From assembly GCA_003489485.1 (NCBI GenBank), contig DNMB01000173.1, forward strand, positions 1 through 15,853: a DNA stretch of 15,853 bases. The letters run 5' to 3'. The notes beneath the pieces are model-generated. The model saw nothing but the letters and a program-made list of their open reading frames with translations. It was not told the DNA's origin and searched no databases. Below, piece by piece: positions 1 to 7,591 of the stretch. The position numbers and the translations under genes are program-made. The number at the start of each line of letters is the position of its first letter. Positions within the stretch are counted from its first letter, which is position 1. Source of the stretch: Chitinophagaceae bacterium. GTDB taxonomy: Bacteria > Bacteroidota > Bacteroidia > Chitinophagales > Chitinophagaceae.

Positions 1-222
1 ATTAATCGCGCCATCAACGAAACATTGAGTCGTACCATTATGACCTCGCTCACCGTATTCCTGACCATCTTGATCTTGTTCTTGGTAGGTGGTGAGGTGA
101 CCCGCGGATTCGCCTTTGCGATGTTGATCGGTGTATTGACAGGTGTATACTCCTCGATCTTTGTGGCCGCCCCTATTCTGGTAGACTTGGAGGGTAAAAA
201 AACAAAAAAGCAAAAAAGCTGA
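1..222 (+). CDS. secDF: Protein translocase subunit SecF (C-terminal end of SecDF), partial
   Basis: This is the last 73 codons of a reading frame already open at the first base; the start lies outside the window. SecD and SecF form an RND-type membrane complex that uses the proton gradient to help pull secreted proteins across the inner membrane after SecA/SecYEG. The visible part has the typical SecF ending: an INRAINETLSRT segment, then two hydrophobic stretches (about residues 17-30 and 38-60 of the fragment). The second carries the GFAFAMLIGVLTGVYSSIF signature of the last SecF helices. The tail is short and lysine-rich (KKTKKQKS), as expected for a cytoplasmic end. Bacteroidota usually carry SecD and SecF fused in one ~1000-residue chain, but fusion cannot be confirmed here. 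A strong terminator follows the stop. The frame contains an internal TTG at 25, which is not the true start. Confidence 0.93.
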   Translation: MNRAINETLSRTIMTSLTVFLTILILFLVGGEVTRGFAFAMLIGVLTGVYSSIFVAAPILVDLEGKKTKKQKS

Positions 223-238
223 TGATCGATCAGCTAAC

Positions 239-273
239 AAAAAAACCCGCTTGAACAACAAGCGGGTTTTTTT
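239..273. terminator. Bidirectional intrinsic terminator
   Basis: A perfect 14-bp inverted repeat: A7 followed by CCCGCTT (239-252) pairs with AAGCGGG followed by T7 (260-273), with a 7-nt loop GAACAAC (253-259). The G+C core is flanked by an A-run on one side and a T-run on the other, so the hairpin is followed by a U-tract whichever strand is transcribed. It lies between the end of secDF (+) and the end of the convergent iron-sulfur carrier gene (-), so one element can end both transcripts. Confidence 0.93.
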
Positions 274-293
274 ATGCGAAATCTTTAACTGAA

Positions 294-638
294 CTATACG
301 GCAAAGCTGGTACCGCAGCCGCATGTTTTGCTGGCATTGGGGTTTTGAAAGGTAAAGCCCCTATTATCGAGTCCGTCGTGCCAATCGATCTCCATTCCCA
401 CCAGATAGATCTCGTGGGCCTTTTCCATGATGCAGGGTATGTCTTCTACCTCGAATAGCTGGTCGCGATCGGTGGGCATATCAAAACCCAACACATAGGT
501 CATGCCGGAACAACCTCCTCCTTTTACGCCGACACGCAGTCGCTGCTTCGAATCAAAGTCGGGTGCATCCATCAGCTTTTTTATGGCCTTGATGGCACCG
601 GGGGTCAGGGTAACGGGCAATGTATTTGTTATTTCCAT
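294..638 (-). CDS. HesB/IscA-family iron-sulfur cluster assembly accessory protein
   Basis: A 114-residue A-type carrier (IscA/SufA/ErpA superfamily), of normal family length. Such proteins accept Fe-S clusters from a scaffold such as SufBCD or IscU and pass them to target enzymes in the cytoplasm. The three conserved cluster/iron-binding cysteines are present: C43 in GGGCSG, and C106 and C108 in the C-terminal CGCG motif. The family-typical pattern DGLDNRGFTFQNPNA lies before the last two cysteines. Sequence alone does not distinguish SufA, IscA and ErpA, so no symbol is given. The gene stands alone, convergent with secDF and divergent from the next gene. Its ATG lies only 4 nt after a perfect TAATTTTG box, which suggests its own promoter and a very short leader. 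Confidence 0.93.
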   Translation of the reverse strand: MEITNTLPVTLTPGAIKAIKKLMDAPDFDSKQRLRVGVKGGGCSGMTYVLGFDMPTDRDQLFEVEDIPCIMEKAHEIYLVGMEIDWHDGLDNRGFTFQNPNASKTCGCGTSFAV

Positions 639-642
639 ACTG

Positions 643-650
643 CAAAATTA
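643..650 (-). promoter_or_regulatory. Candidate Bacteroidota -7 box for the Fe-S carrier gene
   Basis: Read on the minus strand this is TAATTTTG, a full match to the Bacteroidota -7 consensus TAnnTTTG. It is followed by CAGT and then the ATG at 638. I see no clear TTG -33 element at the usual distance. If the box works, transcription would begin at or next to the start codon. Confidence 0.5.
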
Positions 651-671
651 TAAAAACCTGTGATTTCGCTA

Positions 672-679
672 TACTTTTA
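672..679 (+). promoter_or_regulatory. Candidate -7 box for the gene at 701
   Basis: TACTTTTA matches TAnnTTTG at all fixed positions but the last. It lies 21 nt upstream of the ATG at 701 and is divergent from the box at 643-650, so the 62-nt intergenic region would carry two back-to-back promoters. No -33 element was recognised. Confidence 0.3.
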
Positions 680-700
680 CATTAATAAGCCCCTTTTAAC

Positions 701-1210
701 ATGAACACCGACAGTACAACCCTTCTTTTGCTTGCGCTGTTAGGCCTGACCATATTGGGGCTGATCTATGGCTTTTTTAAAAGCAGACCCCCTGCCCCGC
801 CAGCAGGCAACAGATCGTTCGATACCCTTCCGCTTCGTTTGCAAGCCTACGAAAGACTGGTACTGCTTACAGAACGGATCGCCCTTCCTAATTTGATCAG
901 CAGGGTCAATAATCCTTCGGCCTCTTTGGCAGAGATGAAAGTACTGCTTACCGAGACCATCAAACAAGAATTCGAGTATAATAGCACCCAACAACTTTAC
1001 GTGAGTGCCACCGCCTGGGAAGCCGTTCGCAATCTCAAAGAACAAAACATATTGCTCATTAACCAGGTAGCGACGTCTTTGGGGGCAATGGCCAACGGAG
1101 CGACACTCAATAAAAAACTGCTCGAAATTTTGCTCTCGCAGCAGCAAGAGCCGCTACACGACATTGTGACGAAAGTATTGAACCAAGAGGCCAAGCGGCT
1201 GATGAGTTGA
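701..1210 (+). CDS. Uncharacterised membrane-anchored protein upstream of the mutase (DUF7935-like?)
   Basis: A 169-residue protein of unknown function. An N-terminal hydrophobic segment (about residues 7-26, [19 protein letters not shown]) is followed by a basic/proline-rich linker ([12 protein letters not shown]). There is no signal-peptidase site, so this looks like a single membrane anchor with the remainder in the cytoplasm. Residues 40-169 are probably all helical, with a [16 protein letters not shown] stretch and no cysteine or recognisable catalytic motif. From memory it resembles a Bacteroidota-only uncharacterised family (possibly DUF7935); I cannot confirm that here. The mutase ATG follows 16 nt after its stop, so the two genes are probably co-transcribed. 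That suggests, but does not prove, a link with the mutase. Confidence 0.8.
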   Translation: MNTDSTTLLLLALLGLTILGLIYGFFKSRPPAPPAGNRSFDTLPLRLQAYERLVLLTERIALPNLISRVNNPSASLAEMKVLLTETIKQEFEYNSTQQLYVSATAWEAVRNLKEQNILLINQVATSLGAMANGATLNKKLLEILLSQQQEPLHDIVTKVLNQEAKRLMS

Positions 1211-1226
1211 ATCTAATTTGCACCCC

Positions 1227-2789
1227 ATGAACGAACAAGAACGCCAAACCGACTCGTCGATACCGATAAAGAAGCTTTATACTGAGCAAGACCTTCCCAC
1301 TACCCCACCGGAAGCACCCGGAGAATTTCCCTTTACTCGTGGCGTACAAGCAGACATGTACCGCGGAAAACTTTGGACGATGCGACAGTATGCCGGTTTT
1401 TCTACGGCCGCAGAGAGCAATAAGCGCTATCACTACCTTCTCTCGCAAGGCGTAAGTGGATTGAGCGTGGCATTCGATCTACCCACCCAGATAGGATACG
1501 ACAGTGACCACGATCTATCCGACGGAGAAGTAGGAAAAGTGGGTGTAGCCATCGATTCGATAGAAGACATGCAGGTATTATTCGATGGCATCCGTCTCGA
1601 TGAGGTCAGCACTTCGATGACCATCAATGCGACCGGATTTATTTTGCTAGGCCTCTATGCAGCCGTAGCCAAACAACAAGGAGCCGACCTAAAAAAGATC
1701 AACGGAACCATCCAAAATGATATCCTGAAAGAGTACGCAGCGCGTGGCACCTATATTTATCCACCCAAGCCGTCGATGCGTATCATCACCGATCTTTTTG
1801 AGTGGTGCAGCCATGAAGTACCCAAATGGAATACCATATCCATATCGGGCTACCATATTCGAGAAGCAGGCAGCACGGCCGTGCAAGAGATCGCCTTTAC
1901 CTTGAGCAATGGAAAAGCATATGTACAGGCCGCCTTGGAAAAAGGACTTGATATAAATGTATTTGGCAGAAGACTCTCTTTTTTCTTCAATGCGCACAAT
2001 AACCTTTTCGAAGAAGTGGCCAAGTTTAGGGCCGCTCGCCGCATGTGGGCGAAGATCATGAAAGAGCTGGGAGCGACCGACCCCAAAGCGATGATGCTTC
2101 GCTTTCATGCCCAGACCGGTGGCAGCACCCTCACGGCTCAGCAGCCGCTCAACAATATTGCCAGGGTGACTGTACAAACCCTGGCCGCTGTACTGGGCGG
2201 TACGCAATCGCTGCATACCAATGGCTACGACGAAGCCCTGAGCTTACCCACCGAAGAAGCGGCAGCCATTGCCCTTCGCACGCAACAGATCGTTGCCTTT
2301 GAAAGCGGTGTAGCCGACACGGTCGACCCACTGGCCGGATCTTATTTTGTGGAATCGTTGACCGATTCGATAGAAAAGGAAGCCTGGAAACTTATTCAAA
2401 CCATCGATAGCATGGGCGGCAGCGTAGCGGCCATCGAAAAGGGATTCATGCAAGAGGAGATCGCTAGCAGTGCCTATGCCTTTCAGCAACAAACGGAACA
2501 AGGAAAGAAAATCATTGTCGGGGTCAATACCTTCCAAACAGAAGAAAAGAATCGTATTCCCATCCTACGGGTCGATGACAGCATCCGCAAGGCGCAGTGC
2601 GAAAAATTAAGACAACTCAGAAATTCCCGCGATAATGATTTGTGCAAGACGCTGCTGGGCACCCTGCGACAACACGCCGTGGATGGAACCAACATCATGC
2701 CCGTGGTAGTACAAGCCATAGAGGCCAACTGCACACTGGGAGAAATAGCCGATACCTTACGGAGCGTATTCGGTGAATATCGCCAGTAA
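1227..2789 (+). CDS. Methylmalonyl-CoA mutase, catalytic (large) domain only
   Basis: A 520-residue B12-dependent acyl-CoA mutase large subunit. It should interconvert methylmalonyl-CoA and succinyl-CoA by radical carbon-skeleton rearrangement in the cytoplasm. Compared with Propionibacterium MutA (numbering from memory), a constant offset of 34 aligns three active-site residues: Tyr89 = Y55 (RQYAGFST), Arg207 = R173 ([11 protein letters not shown]) and His244 = H210 (SISGYH). Tyr/Arg is the methylmalonyl-type pair; isobutyryl-CoA mutase has Phe/Gln. The protein stops after the TIM-barrel part (ending RSVFGEYRQ), so the ~130-residue C-terminal cobalamin domain with DxHxxG is absent and must come from another polypeptide. 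The ATG at 1227 is chosen over the in-frame TTG at 1218. An alternative name is acyl-CoA mutase large subunit. The gene is convergent with glnS, 9 nt apart. Confidence 0.92.
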   Translation: MNEQERQTDSSIPIKKLYTEQDLPTTPPEAPGEFPFTRGVQADMYRGKLWTMRQYAGFSTAAESNKRYHYLLSQGVSGLSVAFDLPTQIGYDSDHDLSDGEVGKVGVAIDSIEDMQVLFDGIRLDEVSTSMTINATGFILLGLYAAVAKQQGADLKKINGTIQNDILKEYAARGTYIYPPKPSMRIITDLFEWCSHEVPKWNTISISGYHIREAGSTAVQEIAFTLSNGKAYVQAALEKGLDINVFGRRLSFFFNAHNNLFEEVAKFRAARRMWAKIMKELGATDPKAMMLRFHAQTGGSTLTAQQPLNNIARVTVQTLAAVLGGTQSLHTNGYDEALSLPTEEAAAIALRTQQIVAFESGVADTVDPLAGSYFVESLTDSIEKEAWKLIQTIDSMGGSVAAIEKGFMQEEIASSAYAFQQQTEQGKKIIVGVNTFQTEEKNRIPILRVDDSIRKAQCEKLRQLRNSRDNDLCKTLLGTLRQHAVDGTNIMPVVVQAIEANCTLGEIADTLRSVFGEYRQ

Positions 2790-2798
2790 ATAAGTTCC

Positions 2799-4457
2799 CT
2801 ATTTTTTTTGAGTAGAAGCGGTCCACGTATCCTTTAAGCCCACGGTGCGGTTAAATACCGGACGTCCGCTCTGGCTATCTCGATCCAAAACAAAATAGCC
2901 CTTTCGGATAAACTGAAAACGATCCGTCAATGCGGCTTCGGACAAGGCCGGCTCGGCATACACGGTAGAAAGCGTAGTAAGGGATTGAGGATTTAGAAAC
3001 TCCATAAAGTCAGCCGACTCATCGGTAGGGTCCTCTACGCTAAAGAGACGATCATACAATCTTACCTCCACAGGCAATGCGTGCGAAGCACTGACCCAAT
3101 GCAAGGTGCCCTTTACGTTCACCCCACTGGTGTCGGAGCCGCTCTTACTGTTGGGCAGATAACTACAACGGATCTCTTGTACGACCCCGTCAGCATCCTT
3201 TACCACTTCGTCGCAACGAATGATGTAGGCACTTTTTAACCGAACCATTTGCCCCGGAGCCAAACGAAAGTACTTTTTAGGAGGTTGCTCCATAAAATCA
3301 TCACGCTCGATGTATAGGGTGTTACTAAAGGGGATCTGTCTGTTGCCGGTAGTGGGATCTTCGGGATTGTTTTCGCTAGAGAGCCACTCCTCGCCACTAT
3401 AGTTGGTAAGGACCAATTTGACTGGATCAAAGACCACCATGCGGCGAAGGGCAATTTGATTGAGATGCTCACGAACACAGAACTCGAGCAGGCCTACATC
3501 GACCATGTTATCGCGCTTGGCAATGCCGATACGTTCACAAAAATCGCGGATGCTACGGGGCGTGTACCCTCTTCTTCGAAGGCCACTGATCGTAGGCATG
3601 CGGGGATCGTCCCAACCGCTCACCTTCTTTTCATTGACGAGTTGGAGCAGCTTTCTTTTACTGGTAACGGTATAGTTGATATTTCTTCTGGCAAATTCGT
3701 ATTGATGAGAAGGATAAATGCCCAGGTTCGCGATGAGCCAATCGTAGAGCTCACGATGGGGCACGAACTCCATGGTACAGATAGAATGCGTGACCTCTTC
3801 TAGCGCATCACTTTGCCCATGCGCAAAATCGTACATAGGATAGATACACCACTTGTTGCCGGTGCGGTGATGATGCGCATGCTTTATGCGATACAGGATC
3901 GGGTCGCGCATCAGCATATTGATATGCGTCATATCGATGCGCGCACGCAACGTGCGGGCCCCGTCGGGATATTCTCCGTTACGCATACGGGTAAAGAGGT
4001 CGAGATTCTCTTCGATGGTCCGGTTGCGAAAAGGACTATCGGTTCCGGGCGTGGTGGGCGTTCCTTTTTGCGACGCGATCTGTTCGGGCGTGCTGTCATC
4101 CACATAGGCCAATCCCTTCTGAATAAGTTGAACGGCGAAAGCATACAGCTGATCGAAATAATCGCTTGCATAGCGCTCGTTCTTCCATTCAAATCCCAGC
4201 CAGCGCACGTCTTCTTTGATACTATCTACATATTCCGTCTCTTCTGTGGCAGGATTGGTATCGTCGAAGCGCAAATTGGTATAGCCCGGAAACTTTTGCG
4301 TAAGACCAAAGTTCAAACAAATACTAGAGGCATGCCCAATATGCAAATAGCCATTGGGCTCGGGAGGAAAGCGAGTAACGATAGATTCGTGCTTGCCCGA
4401 TCGCAGATCGGCCTCTATGATCTCTTCTATAAAATTCAAACTTCTCTCTTCGGACAT
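2799..4457 (-). CDS. glnS: Glutamine--tRNA ligase (GlnRS)
   Basis: A 552-residue class I aminoacyl-tRNA synthetase that charges tRNA-Gln with glutamine using ATP; the length is close to the 554 residues of E. coli GlnRS. The Rossmann-fold HIGH motif is at H39-H42 within PPEPNGYLHIGHASS. The KMSKS-type loop is VTSKR (264-268), with T where E. coli has M. Residues R29 and about Y209 (CIYPMYDFAH) match the glutamine-recognition positions Arg30 and Tyr211. The catalytic domain is followed by the GlnRS-type beta-barrel anticodon-binding half, from about residue 340. The stretch SDALEEVTHSICTMEF is typical of GlnRS rather than GluRS. The gene ends 9 nt from the convergent mutase without an obvious hairpin between them. 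It lies 32 nt downstream of the cupin gene and may have its own promoter there. Confidence 0.97.
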   Translation of the reverse strand: MSEERSLNFIEEIIEADLRSGKHESIVTRFPPEPNGYLHIGHASSICLNFGLTQKFPGYTNLRFDDTNPATEETEYVDSIKEDVRWLGFEWKNERYASDYFDQLYAFAVQLIQKGLAYVDDSTPEQIASQKGTPTTPGTDSPFRNRTIEENLDLFTRMRNGEYPDGARTLRARIDMTHINMLMRDPILYRIKHAHHHRTGNKWCIYPMYDFAHGQSDALEEVTHSICTMEFVPHRELYDWLIANLGIYPSHQYEFARRNINYTVTSKRKLLQLVNEKKVSGWDDPRMPTISGLRRRGYTPRSIRDFCERIGIAKRDNMVDVGLLEFCVREHLNQIALRRMVVFDPVKLVLTNYSGEEWLSSENNPEDPTTGNRQIPFSNTLYIERDDFMEQPPKKYFRLAPGQMVRLKSAYIIRCDEVVKDADGVVQEIRCSYLPNSKSGSDTSGVNVKGTLHWVSASHALPVEVRLYDRLFSVEDPTDESADFMEFLNPQSLTTLSTVYAEPALSEAALTDRFQFIRKGYFVLDRDSQSGRPVFNRTVGLKDTWTASTQKK

Positions 4458-4475
4458 ACCTATTAAAAATGGTCA

Positions 4476-4483
4476 CGAAGATA
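4476..4483 (-). promoter_or_regulatory. Candidate -7 box for glnS
   Basis: On the minus strand the sequence is TATCTTCG, one mismatch from TAnnTTTG. It lies in the 32-nt gap between the cupin stop and the glnS ATG, 18 nt before that ATG. No -33 element was recognised. A single box with a mismatch can occur by chance, so support is limited. Confidence 0.25.
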
Positions 4484-4489
4484 AATCAA

Positions 4490-4996
4490 TTACGGCAAGC
4501 GACAGCGACTGCGGATCAGGTCTTGACAAGCTGGATAAGCGTTCGCCAAACGGGCAGCGCTTGCCATTTCAAAGTCGGCAAAATCAAACCCGGGCGAAAC
4601 GGTGCAACCCACGAACGAGTAGGCTGCACCCGCTGCAGGTTCACTGGCAAACCAGGTGCCGGCCGGCACTACCAACTGATAATGCGTATCACTTTCATTG
4701 GTTGCCCCCAACGTATGCCGTTGGTAGCGCCCCTCGCTATCGAGACAATGGATCCATAAAGGATCTCCCTTATAAAAATGCCAGCACTCATCACTTTTAA
4801 TGCGATGAAAGGCAGAAAAATCTCCGGCTTGCAAAAGAAAATAGATCGCGGTCGATACGGGTCGGTCGCCGGAAAAGGTCGATGGCAGCGAAGAACCCGA
4901 TAAAACCAGCGGGGCGCGGTAGGTAGAACGGTAATAACCTCCTTCGGGATGAGGCGCCAGCTGGTACTTTTCGATCAAGGTGTTTACAGCCGACAT
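4490..4996 (-). CDS. Cupin superfamily protein, DUF985 (cupin_5)
   Basis: A 168-residue single-domain cupin of the DUF985 family (yeast YML079w-like), whose substrate is not established. Diagnostic segments are the N-terminal HPEGGYYRSTYR (from H16), the beta-strand RPVSTAIYFLLQAGDFSAFHRI, the metal/ligand-pocket pattern H64...E70-C-W-H73 with FYKGDPL, and the late VPAGTWFAS and GCTVSPGFDFADFE segments. The chosen ATG (4996-4994) overlaps the TGA of the upstream hydrolase gene as TGATG. That points to translational coupling, and it is preferred to the adjacent in-frame TTG at 4999. Coupling to a secreted hydrolase is notable because the cupin itself has no signal peptide. The fold assignment is firm; the molecular role is unknown. 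Confidence 0.9.
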   Translation of the reverse strand: MSAVNTLIEKYQLAPHPEGGYYRSTYRAPLVLSGSSLPSTFSGDRPVSTAIYFLLQAGDFSAFHRIKSDECWHFYKGDPLWIHCLDSEGRYQRHTLGATNESDTHYQLVVPAGTWFASEPAAGAAYSFVGCTVSPGFDFADFEMASAARLANAYPACQDLIRSRCRLP

Positions 4997-6891
4997 CAAA
5001 ATCCCTTTTTGGTCGTATTGGCTGCGCCGCCCACCGATACGGACGAACTACCCAGCACCTTGATCTCGGCGGTAATAAAATCTTCGGCCTTTGCCTTGTA
5101 AATATTCTCTACGAACTGCTGCGGATTACGATCGATGTACGGAAACCAGGTACTGTGAATCTGTATCATTACGCGGTGACCCTTTTTGAACGTGTGCAAG
5201 ATATCTTGCAACGGAATTTGCAGATCGGTTGGCTCTCCAGGCACAAAGGGCTCGGGCTTTTCGAAGCTGTTACGAAAACGTCCTCTGAAGACCTCGTGTC
5301 TGACCAACTGCTGGTAACCACCCATCTTAATGGTAGAAGGATTATGTGAGTAATTGGGATGATCATCCGGGTATACATCAATGAGCTTGACCACAAAATC
5401 AGCATCGGTGGTCGACAAGATCACCTTTAGCTTTGCCAAGATCTCGCCGGCCAGTGTAAGATCGCTCTCAAGAACGGAAGTAGAGAACGTCAGCACATCA
5501 GGGCGACGCGATGCCTCGCGCTGGTCATCACTCATGAAATTGCGGGGAGTAAATGTGAGCCCCTCCGTCTGTGATGTATAGGGAACGGGCTTTGAAGGAT
5601 CAGATACATAGCGAAATTGTGCATCGCTACGCAAGGGTTTGTTGATGCTCAACCGTCCCCCCTCGCCAAAATAAAGTTGCACGGGAGGAAGATCGGCCGG
5701 TGGCCACTGTTGAAATCGTTCCCACTTTTTTAGACCGGTATTGTACATGAGCGCCTCGGGCAACGCAGGATCTTTTTCGTCCTTAAGATGATAGGCAAAG
5801 AACCGCGCCTCAACATCGCGTTGAAAATAGTGAGCAATACTGTCTCCAAAATAAAGATGATTGTGCACCGACTTGGCGCCATCTCTTGCCCAATCTCCGT
5901 GACCCCAGGGCCCCATCACGATACTATTGCGGGCGCCGGGTGTAGAGCTCTCGATCTTTTTGTAAATATTGAGCGGGCCATAAAGGTCTTCGGCGTCATA
6001 CCAGCCCCCTACCGTTAGTACGGCAGGCTTGATCTTGGTCAGGTGCGGGAGCAGACTTCGCTTTTGCCAGAAACTATCGTAGTTAGGATGGCTGATGATC
6101 TGCTGCCAGAAAAAATTATCATGATGATACTTTTCGGTAAAAGAACTAAGCGGCCCTTGTTTCAGGTGAAAATCATATCCATCGGCCACGGGCTTTTCGT
6201 AAAAACGCATTAACTGAGGCGCATACCAATCCTGACGCGTGGTATCTTTTTTCTGATAGCCAAATACGGCAAAGGCCGCAGTATAACTTTGCAGATAGGC
6301 CCCCATGTGATGAAAATCATCGAAGAAAAAATCAGAGATCGGCGCCTGCGGCGACACGGCCTTTAATGCAGGATGCGCATCGGGTAATGAGGCGGCCGAA
6401 TAAAATCCGGGGTACGAGATGCCGTAGATGCCTACCCGACCGTTGTTGCCGGGCAGTTGACGGGTCATCCACTCGATCGTATCCCAAGTGTCGGAGCTTT
6501 CGTCTATATCGCTTTTGTTGCTGGGATCATTGCCCGGAATATTGGGGGTCATGTTATTAAAGACCCCTTCGCTCATGTAGCGACCTCGCACATCTTGAAA
6601 TGCCAGGATGTAGCCTTCTTTTACAAGGTAGCGAGAGGGATGATTATTGGTCTTGAAGTCTCCGTACTCGGATGCATTGTAGCAAGTTCGGTTGAGCAAG
6701 ATGGGGTATTTCTTGGTCGTATCCTTAGGAGTATACACCAGCAAGAAAAGATGTATGCCGTCGCGCATGCGGACCCGGTACTCGGCTTTGTTATAATGCG
6801 CGCGCATATAAAGTGAATCTTCATTGGGTCGCTGGGCCAACAATTGGGTGCACCAAACCAGTGCAAGACCCAAAAACAATTTGTTTCGCAT
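4996..6891 (-). CDS. Secreted CocE/NonD (S15-type) serine hydrolase, alpha-amino acid ester hydrolase-like
   Basis: A 631-residue alpha/beta hydrolase with an N-terminal signal peptide (basic MRNK, hydrophobic core, likely cut near LLA|QR around residue 20), so probably periplasmic. The catalytic triad is visible as S159 (GISYPG), D299 (GGWYDAED) and H331 (GPWGHGDW). A helical cap lies between about residues 190 and 290. The C-terminal third is the jelly-roll domain of X-Pro dipeptidyl-peptidase/CocE enzymes. By alignment from memory with Xanthomonas alpha-amino acid ester hydrolase (Ser174, Asp307, His340), the carboxylate cluster Asp208/Glu309/Asp310 corresponds to D192, E301 and D302. This predicts recognition of a free alpha-amino group on an acyl ester or amide. 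It is downstream of yggS and overlaps the cupin by 1 nt. The fold is certain; the substrate is inferred. Confidence 0.92.
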   Translation of the reverse strand: MRNKLFLGLALVWCTQLLAQRPNEDSLYMRAHYNKAEYRVRMRDGIHLFLLVYTPKDTTKKYPILLNRTCYNASEYGDFKTNNHPSRYLVKEGYILAFQDVRGRYMSEGVFNNMTPNIPGNDPSNKSDIDESSDTWDTIEWMTRQLPGNNGRVGIYGISYPGFYSAASLPDAHPALKAVSPQAPISDFFFDDFHHMGAYLQSYTAAFAVFGYQKKDTTRQDWYAPQLMRFYEKPVADGYDFHLKQGPLSSFTEKYHHDNFFWQQIISHPNYDSFWQKRSLLPHLTKIKPAVLTVGGWYDAEDLYGPLNIYKKIESSTPGARNSIVMGPWGHGDWARDGAKSVHNHLYFGDSIAHYFQRDVEARFFAYHLKDEKDPALPEALMYNTGLKKWERFQQWPPADLPPVQLYFGEGGRLSINKPLRSDAQFRYVSDPSKPVPYTSQTEGLTFTPRNFMSDDQREASRRPDVLTFSTSVLESDLTLAGEILAKLKVILSTTDADFVVKLIDVYPDDHPNYSHNPSTIKMGGYQQLVRHEVFRGRFRNSFEKPEPFVPGEPTDLQIPLQDILHTFKKGHRVMIQIHSTWFPYIDRNPQQFVENIYKAKAEDFITAEIKVLGSSSVSVGGAANTTKKGF

Positions 6892-6908
6892 AAGAAATTC
6901 CTGAATTT

Positions 6909-6928
6909 ATCTTCTAAGCTAAGAAGAT
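6909..6928 (-). terminator. Small hairpin after yggS (weak terminator or processing site)
   Basis: ATCTTCT (6909-6915) is the reverse complement of AGAAGAT (6922-6928), giving a 7-bp A/T-rich stem with a 6-nt loop. On the minus strand it begins at the yggS stop codon and lies in the 36-nt gap before the hydrolase ATG. No T-run follows, so full termination is unlikely. Confidence 0.3.
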
Positions 6929-7587
6929 TAGGAGCGTGCACCAAACAATAGACTTCCTACCCTTACCATGGTGCTGCCACAGGTTATGGCCAAACGGTAA
7001 TCACCGCTCATTCCCATGGAGAGCACGGTGAGCCGGTTATGGGGACCTTGTGCATTGACCCGATCAAAAATTGACTTGAGCGTTAAGAACTCTTGGCGAA
7101 CCTGCTCGGTATTGTCGGTAAAACTGGCCATGCCCATAAGCCCTTTTATCTGCACGTTCGGGTACAAAGAGGCTTGCTCCAATAATGCGAATACCTCGTC
7201 GTTACTCAGTCCGAACTTGGTCTCTTCGCTGGCAATGTGCACCTGCAATAGTACATCGATCACTCGCCCGCATTTTTGAGCCTGTTTGTTGATCTCTTGT
7301 AATAGCGAACGACTATCCACCCCTTGTATCATGGCGCAAAAAGAAGCGATGTACTTTACCTTATTGCGCTGCAAATGACCAATGAAATGCCAACGGATGT
7401 CGTCAGGCAGTAGCGGTTGTTTCTCTACCAGCTCCTGTACATAGTTCTCGGCAAAGTCGCGATGCCCCAATTGGTACAACGCCTCGATATCTTCTTTGGG
7501 TTTTGTTTTGGATACTGCCAGCAAGGTCACCCCTTGCGCATCCAATTCGGCTTTTAGCCGATGATAAGCGTTTGCATCGACCGACAT
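6928..7587 (-). CDS. yggS: YggS-family pyridoxal phosphate homeostasis protein (PLPBP)
   Basis: A 219-residue PLP-binding protein of the YggS/PROSC family: a single TIM-barrel domain related to the N-terminal half of alanine racemase, but without racemase activity. It buffers PLP and affects amino-acid and vitamin B6 balance. The PLP lysine is K27 in LLAVSKTKP. Other family signatures are DFAENYVQEL, WHFIGHLQRNK, KFGLS, GLMGMASF, LSMGMSGDY and the phosphate-binding GSTMVRVGSLLFG at the C-terminus. The length is slightly short of the usual ~225-235. The ATG follows the upstream acyl-CoA dehydrogenase stop by 9 nt. A perfect -7 box overlaps that stop, so yggS may be read both from the operon and from its own promoter. 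Confidence 0.96.
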   Translation of the reverse strand: MSVDANAYHRLKAELDAQGVTLLAVSKTKPKEDIEALYQLGHRDFAENYVQELVEKQPLLPDDIRWHFIGHLQRNKVKYIASFCAMIQGVDSRSLLQEINKQAQKCGRVIDVLLQVHIASEETKFGLSNDEVFALLEQASLYPNVQIKGLMGMASFTDNTEQVRQEFLTLKSIFDRVNAQGPHNRLTVLSMGMSGDYRLAITCGSTMVRVGSLLFGARS

Positions 7588-7591
7588 GCTG

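Noticed and set aside
740..1147. A 135-codon open frame on - antisense to the membrane-anchored protein
   Set aside because: The + frame has a coherent membrane anchor, a position next to the mutase and a plausible promoter. The - frame has none of these.
1213..1220. CTAATTTG just before the mutase ATG as a -7 box
   Set aside because: The bases are in the wrong register for TAnnTTTG (only one spacer base between TA and TTTG). The tight spacing to the previous gene makes read-through sufficient.
1689..2216. A 175-codon open frame on - antisense to the mutase
   Set aside because: It lies opposite the most conserved part of the mutase. The translation resembles no protein family, and no promoter or start context supports it.
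3813..4466. A 217-codon open frame on + antisense to the start of glnS
   Set aside because: It is fully contained opposite a well-conserved glnS, and its translation shows no domain, signal or family pattern. It is explained by codon bias on the other strand.
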